Positions 48,421-58,158 of a stretch of DNA of 64,000 nucleotides are shown here, piece after piece. The position numbers were made by a program, and so were the translations under genes. Numbering within the stretch: position 1 is the first letter of the stretch; each line of letters starts with the position of its first letter. The notes beneath the pieces are model-generated. The model was given only the letters and a program-made list of their open reading frames with translations. It was not told where the DNA came from and made no database searches. The stretch spans positions 1 through 64,000 of the forward strand of contig NZ_JUET01000092.1 of the NCBI RefSeq assembly GCF_001006485.1, in the 5' to 3' direction. This DNA comes from Tannerella forsythia. Lineage in GTDB: Bacteria; Bacteroidota; Bacteroidia; Bacteroidales; Tannerellaceae.

Positions 48421-48448
48421 ACAATTGACCATTAACAATTGACCATTA
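48421..48448. repeat. Two perfect tandem copies of a 14-bp unit
   Basis: ACAATTGACCATTA is present twice without a gap, just upstream of the four-helix-bundle gene and one base after the serC stop region. Confidence 0.75.
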
Positions 48449-49516
48449 GCCTTTCTTTTTCTCAAATTCCTTCATTGTTTCGACTAATGCTTTTACGCTC
48501 TCGAGGGGCATAGCGTTGTAGAGCGATGCGCGGAAGCCGCCTACCGAACGATGTCCCTTGATACCGACCATTCCAGCAGCAGCAGCAAATTCGGCGAACG
48601 AGCTTTCAAGTTCTTTGTATTCGTCGTTCATGACGAAGCAGACATTCATCAACGAACGGTCTTCGGGCACTGCCGTACCGCGGAAGAGTTTGTTGCGGTC
48701 GATTTCGTCGTACAGCACGGCCGCTTTTTCCTGATTCTTCTTCTGTAACACCTTGACGCCTCCTTGTTCCTTATACCATTTCAGCGTTTGCAGTGCGGCG
48801 AAGATCGGCAATACGGGCGGAGTGTTGAACATCGAATCTTTATCGATATGCGTCTGGTAGTTCAGCATGGTCGGGATGGGACGTTCCACTTTTCCGAGTG
48901 CGTCTTTGCGAACGATGATGATCGTCACGCCGGCGGGTGCGAGGTTTTTCTGTGCTCCGGCATAGATGACGTCATATTTGGAAACATCGACCGGACGGGA
49001 GAAAATGTCGGACGACATGTCGGCCACGAGAGGTACGTTCACCTGTGGGATGTCATGAATCTCTGTTCCGTAGATGGTGTTGTTCGTCGTGATGTGGAAA
49101 TACTCCGTATCCGGTGCAAGAGTGTAGTTCTTGGGGATGTACGTGTAGTTTTTGTCTTTCGACGAGGCTACAAGGTCTACTTCGCCGAAGAACTTCGCTT
49201 CTTTGATGGCTTTCGATGCCCATGTACCGGTGTCGAGGTAGGAGGCTTTTTTCTTCAACAGGTTGTAGGGTACCATGCAGAATTGGAGGCTCGCGCCACC
49301 GCCGAGGAAGACGACTTCGTGTGTCTCCGGCACATGAAGCAGCTCTTTAACTAATGCGCGTGCTTCATCGTTGACGGCCACAAATTCTTTCCCGCGATGG
49401 GATACTTCCAACAGTGACAATCCCGTGCCTGCAAAATTCAATACGGCGTCAGCCGTGTTCTTAATCGTGTACTCGCTCAAAATCGAGGGCCCAGCATAAA
49501 AATTGTGCTTTCTCAT
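48446..49516 (-). CDS. serC: Phosphoserine aminotransferase
   Basis: 356 residues from [11 protein letters not shown] (ATG at 49516); upstream codons precede the promoter. A class V aminotransferase that makes phosphoserine from 3-phosphohydroxypyruvate and glutamate. Motifs: [28 protein letters not shown] and the PLP Lys in [24 protein letters not shown] near the C-terminus binds phosphate. Confidence 0.95.
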   Translation of the reverse strand: MRKHNFYAGPSILSEYTIKNTADAVLNFAGTGLSLLEVSHRGKEFVAVNDEARALVKELLHVPETHEVVFLGGGASLQFCMVPYNLLKKKASYLDTGTWASKAIKEAKFFGEVDLVASSKDKNYTYIPKNYTLAPDTEYFHITTNNTIYGTEIHDIPQVNVPLVADMSSDIFSRPVDVSKYDVIYAGAQKNLAPAGVTIIIVRKDALGKVERPIPTMLNYQTHIDKDSMFNTPPVLPIFAALQTLKWYKEQGGVKVLQKKNQEKAAVLYDEIDRNKLFRGTAVPEDRSLMNVCFVMNDEYKELESSFAEFAAAAGMVGIKGHRSVGGFRASLYNAMPLESVKALVETMKEFEKKKG

Positions 49517-49557
49517 AGCTCTTTTAATTATGTTGTTAATTAATAAATACGTTGGGG

Positions 49558-49565
49558 CAAAGATA
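49558..49565 (-). promoter_or_regulatory. -7 box (TATCTTTG) for serC
   Basis: The minus strand reads TATCTTTG, 42 bases upstream of the serC ATG, which excludes the longer reading of the frame. Confidence 0.65.
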
Positions 49566-49641
49566 GAAATAAAATCAAGGAACAAGCCATCTGTGAGAGG
49601 AATTAACACAAGGTAAAAAAGAGTGGTTGATCATGAACGAT

Positions 49642-52521
49642 TTATCTTCCGCAGATGTCGGTAAAAGGGCAATAAGAACATTTTTTGGTGTGGATTGTTT
49701 GTCCGAAGGGAACGGAGGGATCGAACACCTCGTCAAGGCAATGGCGCAGGTTGTCTTCGAACTCATCGCGGAGGACGGCAAAGTCGGTGACCGGCTCTTT
49801 TTCTTTGCCTCGGTAGACGGACGGGTCGAATTCGTGGGCAAAGAGGTGGCGTACGTAGTAGATCGAGGGTTGTATGGGCATGCCGTTGCTTCGATCGCCA
49901 TACATCCATGCATAGGTGAAGACCTGCATGATGGCGGATTGACGTTTCTCGTCGGTGCGATCAAAGAGGTTTTCTACGGTTTTGAAGCGCATGTCTTTCT
50001 TCATGCCGGTTTTGTAATCTACTACGCGGATGGTGTCGCGCACTTCGTCGAGACGGTCGATAAAGCCTTTGAGGTTCACCGTTCGTCCGTCGGTAAGAGT
50101 GAACGGATGGCGAATTTCCATCTCCGAGGCTACGTAACGAAAGGGGGTGAGACGGCGGTCGCGTTCAAAGATTTTACGTACATATTTTCGGATCATCTCG
50201 CCGGTCAGGTAACTCTGTCCGTTCAGGGGGTGCGGCTCGGCAGTATGGAAAAAGAGTTCGGCGAATGCACGCCGGATTTTTTCGGTGAGTCCCTTTTCGT
50301 CGGCCGCGAGTCGCAACAGATCGGCCGTTACTTGCGCTCCGCAGTAGGGACGGTACGATTCTTCCATAACTTGATGCAGGATATTTCCGAACACACGATT
50401 ATCGACGTTCTCCACTACTTCTTCTTCCTCCTTGAGTTTTTCGACCGAAGAGAAGTAGAATTTCAACGGGCAGTCTAAGTACATGTTGATGGTGCTGGCC
50501 GAGAGCGCCCGCGTGCCGCTTTGCAAAAAGTCGTCGAGGTGGCGGAGGGTCTCTTCGGTTTTGACCACTTGCAAGGCCGGGGGCCTTGAGGAGGCGATGT
50601 TGTAAACGACTAACTTTTCACGCAGCGGCGTTTCGTAATGGTAACGCAGCTGATGCACATAGCGGCTTACTTCACCCGTGTTTAATCCGTCGGTACGCGT
50701 GTCATAGAGCAGCGTGACATGTTTGGCGCGCGCGATCATCCGGTAGAAATGATAAGCCCAGATGCTGTCCTGATGTTCGTAGGTGGGCAGTCCGAAGCCG
50801 CGCCTCAGGTTATAGGGGATGAAGGAGGCGGCGGCTTTGCGGGCGGGGAAAAAGCCTTCGTTCACGGAGAGCACGATCAGCCTTCCAAAATCAAGCACGC
50901 GCGTTTCGAGCACTCCCATGACCTGAAGTCCCGACAACGGTTCGCCGCGGAAAGGGATCGTGATCGTTTCGGTGAGCCGTTCGAGCAGTCGCGTGTACGT
51001 ATCGACCGACATTTCGATGCGCGACGCTCCGATAAGGTCTCTCATCCGGTTGACCGTCGTGAAATAATGGTAAACAAATTCCTGCTCCAGCTCGTCCATG
51101 CCGGTGGGTTCCTCTTCGTCGTCGGCATCTCGCTCGATGCGTTGGGCGGAGAGTATGCGGTTCAGCTCTTGAAGCACGGCGATGAGGTAGGATGAGACGT
51201 CGGCGGTCGTTGGCGCGGGGTCGAAGATCAGCGTGAGCAGAGGCGTCTGTTGCAGGTCGGCCGCGGCGATGTAGATGCGGTTGTTGTCGGTAATCTGCCT
51301 GACGATGGCGACGATCTCGGCGGGCGACGTAGCCTGAATATACCGGTGATTAAGCACGGGCAAGACCTCGCGATGATAAAAGCAGGGCTTTCCGTCGATA
51401 ACGCGCATGTTTTTTCGCAATGCGAGCACGGCTTCCATCAAGGAGGCTACGGGCGTGCCGGAAAGCGGATAGCCCAGCGTGACGTTGATGTGCCGAATGG
51501 CTTCGGGCACGGAATGAAGCACGGGGATGAGCAGTTGTTCGTCGGGCAGTACCACGGCCGTGCGTAAGGCTTCGTCGGCGCTCATCTCGTCGCGTCCGCC
51601 CAGTGCTTCTTCGAGCAGGGCATGCACCTGTTTGGCCTGCCCGATGCGTGAAGGGATGCCGATCAGCGTAATGTCGGGCGTGTGCGGCGGCTCCGGAGGA
51701 CGTTTCAACAACGAAGGAAACTCCTTCACGTATTCGCGCACGAAGTACGACGCCCGGTTGTCCGAGTCCAGAACCTTGTCGCCCGTACCGGTATCCCAGT
51801 AAAAGTCGGCAATCTCTTGTTGCTTCAGGAGTTGCAGCAGGGTGTGTTCCGTTTTCGAGAGGGCGCTTAACCCGACGAAAATCACCTTCGAGTAAGGCAG
51901 CCGGCAAGCGCCTTCACGCTCGATACGTTCGACGACCTCACGGCTGATCATCCCTTCGTACCCTTTGCCTTGCGCGGCCAGCGTGTCGCGCAGCTCGCGG
52001 TAGACGGCATAGAGCATCTGCCAGACGCTTAGGAAGTAGCGGCGACTCGCCCCTTCTTCGCCGGGACGGAACGACGACCAGAACGCGCGGATAGCCTCGA
52101 TCTGATGCGTTTGCAGGTAGCTCCAATCTCTCTCTACTTCATGCAAGTCGGTCACGTTCGTAAACAACTGGCGTGCGTCGGCCATATATTTGTCCACATC
52201 GTCGAAATCGTTGAGTAGCATCTCACCCCAGAACACGAAATCGTCGAATGTCTCCTTCGCACCGCTGTGGCGGATGTAGATATGATAAAGGAGGAAGAGC
52301 ATTTGCAACCGGTCGGCCGGTTGCTTGTCGCTCAATTGTGCGAACAGTTCGCTGATGGTTCGTATGGTGGGTGAAAAAATCGGTCGACCGGCTGCTTGCG
52401 AGAGGTATTTGCGGAAAAACAGTCCGGCGCGACGGTTGGGAAACACGAAAACCATCTGCTGTACGTCGGTGCCGTACGTCTCGTAAAACAAGGTTGCGAT
52501 CTGTTGTAGAAAAGGAGTCAT
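49642..52521 (-). CDS. AddB-like PD-(D/E)xK nuclease/helicase-like protein
   Basis: 959 residues from the ATG at 52521. The N-terminus resembles AddB, but the Walker A region reads FPNRRAGLFF without GKT, so ATPase activity is unlikely. The C-terminal nuclease has GNILHQVME, the GFIDRLDEV strand and VVDYKTG. Four Cys (LDCPLKF, then CSYCPFTDIC at the very end) match the AddB iron-sulfur staple. It would process double-strand breaks with an AddA partner, which is not adjacent. Confidence 0.85.
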   Translation of the reverse strand: MTPFLQQIATLFYETYGTDVQQMVFVFPNRRAGLFFRKYLSQAAGRPIFSPTIRTISELFAQLSDKQPADRLQMLFLLYHIYIRHSGAKETFDDFVFWGEMLLNDFDDVDKYMADARQLFTNVTDLHEVERDWSYLQTHQIEAIRAFWSSFRPGEEGASRRYFLSVWQMLYAVYRELRDTLAAQGKGYEGMISREVVERIEREGACRLPYSKVIFVGLSALSKTEHTLLQLLKQQEIADFYWDTGTGDKVLDSDNRASYFVREYVKEFPSLLKRPPEPPHTPDITLIGIPSRIGQAKQVHALLEEALGGRDEMSADEALRTAVVLPDEQLLIPVLHSVPEAIRHINVTLGYPLSGTPVASLMEAVLALRKNMRVIDGKPCFYHREVLPVLNHRYIQATSPAEIVAIVRQITDNNRIYIAAADLQQTPLLTLIFDPAPTTADVSSYLIAVLQELNRILSAQRIERDADDEEEPTGMDELEQEFVYHYFTTVNRMRDLIGASRIEMSVDTYTRLLERLTETITIPFRGEPLSGLQVMGVLETRVLDFGRLIVLSVNEGFFPARKAAASFIPYNLRRGFGLPTYEHQDSIWAYHFYRMIARAKHVTLLYDTRTDGLNTGEVSRYVHQLRYHYETPLREKLVVYNIASSRPPALQVVKTEETLRHLDDFLQSGTRALSASTINMYLDCPLKFYFSSVEKLKEEEEVVENVDNRVFGNILHQVMEESYRPYCGAQVTADLLRLAADEKGLTEKIRRAFAELFFHTAEPHPLNGQSYLTGEMIRKYVRKIFERDRRLTPFRYVASEMEIRHPFTLTDGRTVNLKGFIDRLDEVRDTIRVVDYKTGMKKDMRFKTVENLFDRTDEKRQSAIMQVFTYAWMYGDRSNGMPIQPSIYYVRHLFAHEFDPSVYRGKEKEPVTDFAVLRDEFEDNLRHCLDEVFDPSVPFGQTIHTKKCSYCPFTDICGR

Positions 52522-52832
52522 CCGGATGTTCTTTACCTGCGCAAAGGTACAATTTTTTTGTTCCTCCCAATCATGGGAGCGATCATATCGATACATTGCT
52601 TTTTTTTCTTGACAGACTGGGGAAAAAACTAGTCGAGAATGGCTTTTTTTATATTCTTTACACAGCAGATGATCGAAAAGAATACCAATGACTCGATTAT
52701 TTGCATGATGCACCGATCAAACTCTTTTGCGGATAAAGCACAATCACTTTTTCTGTAGATAGGATACGATCCCAAAAGGGTTAAATATATTTAAAAGTTA
52801 TCCATGGGTGATTTTTCTTGACCGTAATGTAT
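52522..52832. other. Intergenic region between divergent addB-like and ECF genes
   Basis: No gene is seen. It holds the promoter of the addB-like gene and a perfect inverted repeat CTCCCA-atca-TGGGAG at 52564-52579 just upstream of it. The rest shows nothing definite. Confidence 0.55.
52542..52549 (-). promoter_or_regulatory. -7 box (TACCTTTG) for the addB-like gene
   Basis: The minus strand reads TACCTTTG, 21 bases upstream of the ATG at 52521. It lies inside the longer open frame, so the 64 extra codons are not translated. Confidence 0.65.
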
Positions 52833-52840
52833 TATTTTTG
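52833..52840 (+). promoter_or_regulatory. -7 box (TATTTTTG) for the glucan-locus sigma factor
   Basis: TATTTTTG matches TAnnTTTG; a CTTGAC element lies 15 bases upstream. The leader to the ATG at 52997 would be about 150 bases, unusually long. Confidence 0.5.
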
Positions 52841-52996
52841 GGATTAAAAACAGTTGATTATTTGTTAGATATGCAGATTTAGAAAAAAAACGATGGCAAA
52901 CTGTCCGGAAATCGGTTGGGGGGCAAAATTGCGCAAAACCCAACAAGTGAAAAACAGTTGTCATATTATTATTGGGGATATTCTATTATAAATTTA

Positions 52997-53578
52997 ATGG
53001 TTAACGATACCAACATCCTTGAGGCTCTGAAAAATGGTTCGAAGGAAGCCTTTGAAGCCATTTATAAACAATACGCGGGAAAACTGTATCATTTTATTAT
53101 CACGCTTTCGCATGGTAATCAATATATGGCGGAAGAGATTCTTCAAGCCACATTTGTTAAGCTATGGGAAATACATCCGCAGGTAAATCCGCAAAAATCA
53201 ATTCTTTTCTATCTGTCTTCTATCGCAAAGAATATGCTTTTTAATCGATATCAACGGCAAACGATCGAATTTCTTTATCAGGAAAATTTAGCTCGTGAAA
53301 AATCTTTCTGCGACAACGATATAGAAAAAGAAATCGATCGAAAATGGTTTGAAGAGTATTTACATCAAGTAGCGGATAAATTGCCTCCGGCGCGAAAAAA
53401 GATTTTTATTTTAAGCCGGTTAAAAGATTTATCGACCAAACAGATTGCCGAGATGATGCAGATCTCGGTCAGTACGGTAGAGACTCAACTTACGTTAGCC
53501 ACCAAATTCGTACGAAAACAATGCGAAAAAGATTATGATAAACTGTTCTTCTTTTTCTGGATGTTGTCTTTTTTATAA
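52997..53578 (+). CDS. ECF sigma factor of SusCD locus
   Basis: 193 residues from MVNDTNILEALKNG; a start 27 codons upstream is possible but lacks sigma homology. Region 2 (AFEAIYKQYAGKLYHFII, AEEILQATFVKLWE) and region 4 (DKLPPARKKIFILSRL, MQISVSTVETQLTLA) match the Bacteroides ECF group that works with FecR. Activated by the outer-membrane transporter through FecR, it should drive the glucan locus. Confidence 0.88.
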   Translation: MVNDTNILEALKNGSKEAFEAIYKQYAGKLYHFIITLSHGNQYMAEEILQATFVKLWEIHPQVNPQKSILFYLSSIAKNMLFNRYQRQTIEFLYQENLAREKSFCDNDIEKEIDRKWFEEYLHQVADKLPPARKKIFILSRLKDLSTKQIAEMMQISVSTVETQLTLATKFVRKQCEKDYDKLFFFFWMLSFL

Positions 53579-53644
53579 GAAGAAGAGAATCTCTTAGCGG
53601 AATATGGTTCTTAAACTGTACTATATAAAAAGAGAAAACGAAAA

Positions 53645-54622
53645 ATGATCGATCAACATTATATAGATATTTTTGAAAAGTTTCTTCGTAACGAGATATC
53701 GGAAGAAGAAATTGATGAATTACAGGCTATTATGTATATCAATAAAGATATACAACGTTATTTTGAAAACCGGCTTGCCGAAACCGAACATGCTATTCAT
53801 CCTCATTTGCAACAGAAAGTATTTCGCGCGATTATACAGGATATCGAGCAAAAAACAAAACGTTCTTTTCTTCTGTCCTACCGCAAAAAAATATTACAAT
53901 GGGCGGCTATTCTTTTACTGCCTTTGATTTCCGGAATAACAGTTTATTATTTCATGTCGGAAGACGGTCGGCACGCGACTCCTACCGTTTTTACAACGCA
54001 AGAAGGCGAGAAAGCGGAAGCGATACTCCCCGATGGTAGTAAAGTTTGGATCAATTCCGCTTCTACTCTCCGATACGATGATCGGTTCAACCGCAATGAA
54101 CGGGTCGTTTATTTGGAAGGCGAAGGATATTTTGAGGTTAAACCCGATGCCGACTGCCCTTTTACGGTAAAAACGCCATCGATAGATATTCAAGCCTTAG
54201 GAACATCGTTTAATGTGCGCTCGTATGAGGCGGATCAAGAGGCTTCGGCCGTTCTGCTCGAAGGAAAAATAAGAGTAGTGGCTTCAGGACAGGAAAAAAC
54301 GCTGCAAGTAAATCAGCGTATCCTTTTCGATAAAAAAACACAACGATTTGTTACGGACCGGGTGCAGGCTTCCCATTTTATCGAATGGAAAAAAGGAAGC
54401 CTTTATTTTCATAATCAGACATATTATGACATAGCTGCGACGTTATCGAGGATTTATAATGTAAATATCCGGGTAGCTTCGGAAGAACTCCGTCCGATGC
54501 GTTTTACTGGAACACTCGGAAGTAACGGGATTAAGAACGCACTTGATATATTATCGCTAACCTCGCCGATGCGGTATGACGTAAAAGATACTGTTATTAT
54601 CCTCTATCATAAAGACGGGTAG
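53645..54622 (+). CDS. FecR-family anti-sigma factor
   Basis: 325 residues. A cytoplasmic N-terminal sigma-binding region (1-80), one membrane segment near 88-106 (WAAILLLPLISGITVYYF), then the periplasmic FecR domain (about 118-215, TQEGEKAEAILPDGSKVWIN, YLEGEGYFEV) and the C-terminal DUF4974 domain. It should hold the preceding sigma factor until the SusC transporter signals through its N-terminal domain. Confidence 0.92.
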   Translation: MIDQHYIDIFEKFLRNEISEEEIDELQAIMYINKDIQRYFENRLAETEHAIHPHLQQKVFRAIIQDIEQKTKRSFLLSYRKKILQWAAILLLPLISGITVYYFMSEDGRHATPTVFTTQEGEKAEAILPDGSKVWINSASTLRYDDRFNRNERVVYLEGEGYFEVKPDADCPFTVKTPSIDIQALGTSFNVRSYEADQEASAVLLEGKIRVVASGQEKTLQVNQRILFDKKTQRFVTDRVQASHFIEWKKGSLYFHNQTYYDIAATLSRIYNVNIRVASEELRPMRFTGTLGSNGIKNALDILSLTSPMRYDVKDTVIILYHKDG

Positions 54623-54704
54623 TTAAAGAATATTAAAGACAACGATTCGATAGCGTAAAATTTTGAGCAAACTGTATTCTATATACATGTTTTCACAAAG
54701 TTTA

Positions 54705-54712
54705 TACGTTTG
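54705..54712 (+). promoter_or_regulatory. -7-like box (TACGTTTG) before susC-like gene
   Basis: TACGTTTG matches TAnnTTTG, 37 bases upstream of the SusC ATG. This suggests a separate start for the transport and enzyme genes. Confidence 0.45.
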
Positions 54713-54748
54713 AGGCAGTTTGTATCATATTAATTTAACTTTTTGTCT

Positions 54749-57700
54749 ATGAATGAGAATCTATTACAAAAGAAAAACGAAACATGGAGTTTGAAAAGAC
54801 TCTTTGTTTTTCTTGTACCGTTGTTTTTGGTTTTGCCGGTCTATTCGCAGATTACTGTAAACATACAAAATGTACCTTTGCGACAAGCGCTTGGCGAAAT
54901 AGAAAAAGTCAGTGATTATCGTTTTTTTTACAGCGAATCATTAACCGTATTGAATCACAAATGTTCCTTACGAGTTACGGATGCGAGCATCGATGCCGTA
55001 ATGCGTGAATTACTTGCCGATACGAATGTTACCTACGAGAAGAATAATCTGATTATCGCTCTGATTGAAAAAGGAGTTAAAAGTCAAAAGAGTAAAGTAG
55101 TTGTACGTGGACGTATTACTGACACGCAAAACGAACCTGTTGTCGGAGCCAATATTATAGAAGAGGGCGCATCCGGCAACGGAACGATCAGTAACGCGGA
55201 CGGTGCGTTTACTTTGGAAGTAAATCAGGGAGCTATTTTGAAAATATCGTACCTTGGATATCGTGATGTAATACTTCGTACGACAGGAAAGACCTCATTC
55301 GAGGTTGTTCTGGAAGAAGATACAAAGGCATTGGGCGAAGTGGTTGTAACAGCCTTAGGCATTAAACGGGAAGAGAAAGCCTTAGGATATGCCGTACAAA
55401 AAATCGATGGTGAAAGCTTGCAAAAAGTATCGGGAGTAGATGTCAGCACCTCGCTTACCGGAAAAATCGCGGGACTTTTAGTACGAAATCCGACTGATTT
55501 CAACGTTGTTCAATCCATCACGATTCGTGGCGAGGAACCTCTCTTAGTCATCGACGGAGTGGCGTATGCCAATAAGACGTTACGCGATATTTCGTCCGAA
55601 GATATCGAATCCATTAACGTGCTTAAAGGAGCTACAGCTTCGGCTCTTTATGGTTTCAGAGGTTCGAACGGAGCTATTTTGATTACAACCAAGAACGGAA
55701 GTTCGGGGAAGATCGGTGTAACAGTCGATTTCACGACTAATACGTTATTTTCGTCCGGTTATTTGGCCGTTCCCGAAAAACAAAGCGTATATGGACGTGG
55801 AAAAGATAACGCATACGATAAAAATTCGACCGAATCATGGGGCACGTTTATGGACGGATCGATTAAGAATCAATGGGACCCGTTCCTGAAAGAATATCGC
55901 GATTATGAATATCTTCCCGTCGGAAAAAATAACTTCAAGAATTTTCTTGAAAAAGGATACATAACTAATAACAACGTAAACGTCTCTTTTAAAGGAAAAG
56001 AAATCGCTTTGCGAAGCTCTGTTAACTGGACTCAAAATAAAGGACTGTATCCTAATTCCCGGCTGAATAAGTATTCTTATACATTAGGAGGCGATATTCA
56101 GCTCGGGAAATTTCAATTATCCTCCAACATGTCGTATGCGAAAAGAGAGTCGCCTAATATGGGCTTTAATTCGTATAAAGGATATGACCCGATGTATTCT
56201 CTGCTCATCAACTCTTCAGCCGATTTTAATATTCTGGATTATAAAAATAATTATTGGCTAAAAGAAGGAGAAATACAGAATTATACGTACAGAAGTCAGG
56301 TTAATAATCCGTATTTCGACAGTTATGAAAAAACAAACGAGGTCTCCAGAGATATATTCAACGCCGATTTGTCCGCAAGCTATCAAATCGCGGAATGGCT
56401 CAAGGCTACCGTAAGATCGGGACTGGATTTTTATATCGACCGCGGAAAACTTCGAGTATCACGAGGGTCGTTCGTATCGACAGGCGATACCGGTATTCCC
56501 GGAAATCCTTATACATGGAACGGAACGAAAACGGGAGCTTATCTGACCGGACGAACACAGGGATTCAGTATGAACAATGATTTTCTGCTTACAGGAAATC
56601 GAACGGTCTTCGACCGACTTGAAGTCGATTATCTGGCCGGCGGAACGATCTTCTACAGAAGAGATGATAACATCAATGCTCAAACGGATGGAGGGATTTT
56701 CGCTCCGGGCTTCTTCTCACTCAAAGCATCGGTAAAGCCACCCAAAATAGGAGAAAGCATGCACGAACAACAGGTAAACTCCCTCTTTGGCCGGCTTGCA
56801 CTGGCCTGGAATAAGATGATCTATGCCGAAGTAACCGGACGAAACGACTGGAGTTCCACATTGGCCGGTCCTCATGTACCGAAGTCCGATATGTCTTATT
56901 TCTATCCTTCAGTATCGGGAAGTTTCGTCGTCTCCGAATTATTGCCCGAATCAACCCGAACATGGTTGGATTTATTAAAAATCAGAAGCTCTTGGACTCA
57001 ATCCAAAACTCCGGCCGCTATTTACGCCATCAATCAGGGATTTTCCGTAACTACGGGCACCTGGAATAACATGAACGGAGCTTCGGCACCTCATACCATT
57101 TATCCGGCCTCTGTCCGTCCCAATGCGTCGCAAACGTATGAAGTCGGGATGCAAGGTATCTTCCTTAAAAACAGATTGTCGGTCGATGTTTCCTATTACG
57201 ACAAGAATATGTATGACTTTTTGAAAAATGCAAGTATCTCTCCGGCTTCCGGAATGACGAATATATTTGTTAATCTTGACGAACGAATCTCACGTCGGGG
57301 ATGGGAGGTTTCCGTAACGGCTACCCCCATAAAAACGCAAGAATGGCAGTGGGATATGGCATTCAACTGGTCTACTTATAAGCGTGTTTATACTCAACTC
57401 GATTCAGTCTATTCGACTAAAAAACCATGGATCAAAAAAGGAGAACGTGTAGATGCCTACGTTGCCAATGATTTTATGAAAGTTCCGGGAACGAATGATT
57501 ATATTTATCATAACGGACGTCTTCAAAAAAGCAAATATCAATCCGTTATGGGATATTCAGATCCGGATTGGCTATGGGGCTTTCATACGACGTTGAGGTA
57601 TAAAGATTTTTCGCTGTTCCTCTCGTTCGATGGAGTCGTCGGAGGATTGATGGGCACACGAACCGAAAGTTATATGTGGCAGATGGGAGTACATCCTCAA

Positions 57701-58156
57701 TCCGTCACTCCCGAAAGAGCTAAAGACGTAGAAAATCCGGGGTCATTGAACTATTTGGGACAAGGTGTGAAAGTCGCATCCGGTAAAGTCACTTTCGATA
57801 CGGACGGGAACATTACAAGCGACACGCGGACGTATGCCCCGAACGATGTTTATACGACTTATAAGCAGGCAATGCAGGATCTACACGCCAGTAGCGCGTG
57901 GGGAGGCTCTGCAAGCCCTGCCGATATCTATTCAAAGACGTTTATTAAGCTGCGAGAAGTCTCCCTCACTTATCATGTGCCACGATTATTCCTTGAGAAG
58001 TGGGGACCTGTGAAAAATGCGTCGATAAGTTTCATCGGACAGAATGTATTCTTATGGGCTAAAGATTTTAAATATTCAGATCCGGACGGTGGAAACGAAG
58101 ATTTTGCCGATCCATCTGTCCGATATCTGGGAGCAAACATAAAACTAACCTTTTAA
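54749..58156 (+). CDS. SusC/RagA-type TonB-dependent transporter with signalling domain
   Basis: 1135 residues from MNENLLQKKN. A signal peptide (ends near VYSQ) is followed by a secretin/TonB N-terminal signalling domain (about 40-100, VPLRQALGEIEKVSDYRFFY), a carboxypeptidase-regulatory-like domain (about 110-195, RGRITDTQNEPVVGANI), the plug (LGEVVVTALGIKREEKALGY, VLKGATASALYGFRG) and the beta-barrel ending VRYLGANIKLTF. The STN domain fits regulation through the upstream FecR/ECF pair. It imports oligosaccharides, here probably beta-glucan. Confidence 0.95.
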   Translation: MNENLLQKKNETWSLKRLFVFLVPLFLVLPVYSQITVNIQNVPLRQALGEIEKVSDYRFFYSESLTVLNHKCSLRVTDASIDAVMRELLADTNVTYEKNNLIIALIEKGVKSQKSKVVVRGRITDTQNEPVVGANIIEEGASGNGTISNADGAFTLEVNQGAILKISYLGYRDVILRTTGKTSFEVVLEEDTKALGEVVVTALGIKREEKALGYAVQKIDGESLQKVSGVDVSTSLTGKIAGLLVRNPTDFNVVQSITIRGEEPLLVIDGVAYANKTLRDISSEDIESINVLKGATASALYGFRGSNGAILITTKNGSSGKIGVTVDFTTNTLFSSGYLAVPEKQSVYGRGKDNAYDKNSTESWGTFMDGSIKNQWDPFLKEYRDYEYLPVGKNNFKNFLEKGYITNNNVNVSFKGKEIALRSSVNWTQNKGLYPNSRLNKYSYTLGGDIQLGKFQLSSNMSYAKRESPNMGFNSYKGYDPMYSLLINSSADFNILDYKNNYWLKEGEIQNYTYRSQVNNPYFDSYEKTNEVSRDIFNADLSASYQIAEWLKATVRSGLDFYIDRGKLRVSRGSFVSTGDTGIPGNPYTWNGTKTGAYLTGRTQGFSMNNDFLLTGNRTVFDRLEVDYLAGGTIFYRRDDNINAQTDGGIFAPGFFSLKASVKPPKIGESMHEQQVNSLFGRLALAWNKMIYAEVTGRNDWSSTLAGPHVPKSDMSYFYPSVSGSFVVSELLPESTRTWLDLLKIRSSWTQSKTPAAIYAINQGFSVTTGTWNNMNGASAPHTIYPASVRPNASQTYEVGMQGIFLKNRLSVDVSYYDKNMYDFLKNASISPASGMTNIFVNLDERISRRGWEVSVTATPIKTQEWQWDMAFNWSTYKRVYTQLDSVYSTKKPWIKKGERVDAYVANDFMKVPGTNDYIYHNGRLQKSKYQSVMGYSDPDWLWGFHTTLRYKDFSLFLSFDGVVGGLMGTRTESYMWQMGVHPQSVTPERAKDVENPGSLNYLGQGVKVASGKVTFDTDGNITSDTRTYAPNDVYTTYKQAMQDLHASSAWGGSASPADIYSKTFIKLREVSLTYHVPRLFLEKWGPVKNASISFIGQNVFLWAKDFKYSDPDGGNEDFADPSVRYLGANIKLTF

Positions 58157-58158
58157 AC

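Noticed and set aside
49677-50478. 283-codon plus-strand frame opposite the addB-like gene
   Set aside because: Shadow of the nuclease domain coding region; the minus strand there encodes the DYKTG motif and the Fe-S Cys.
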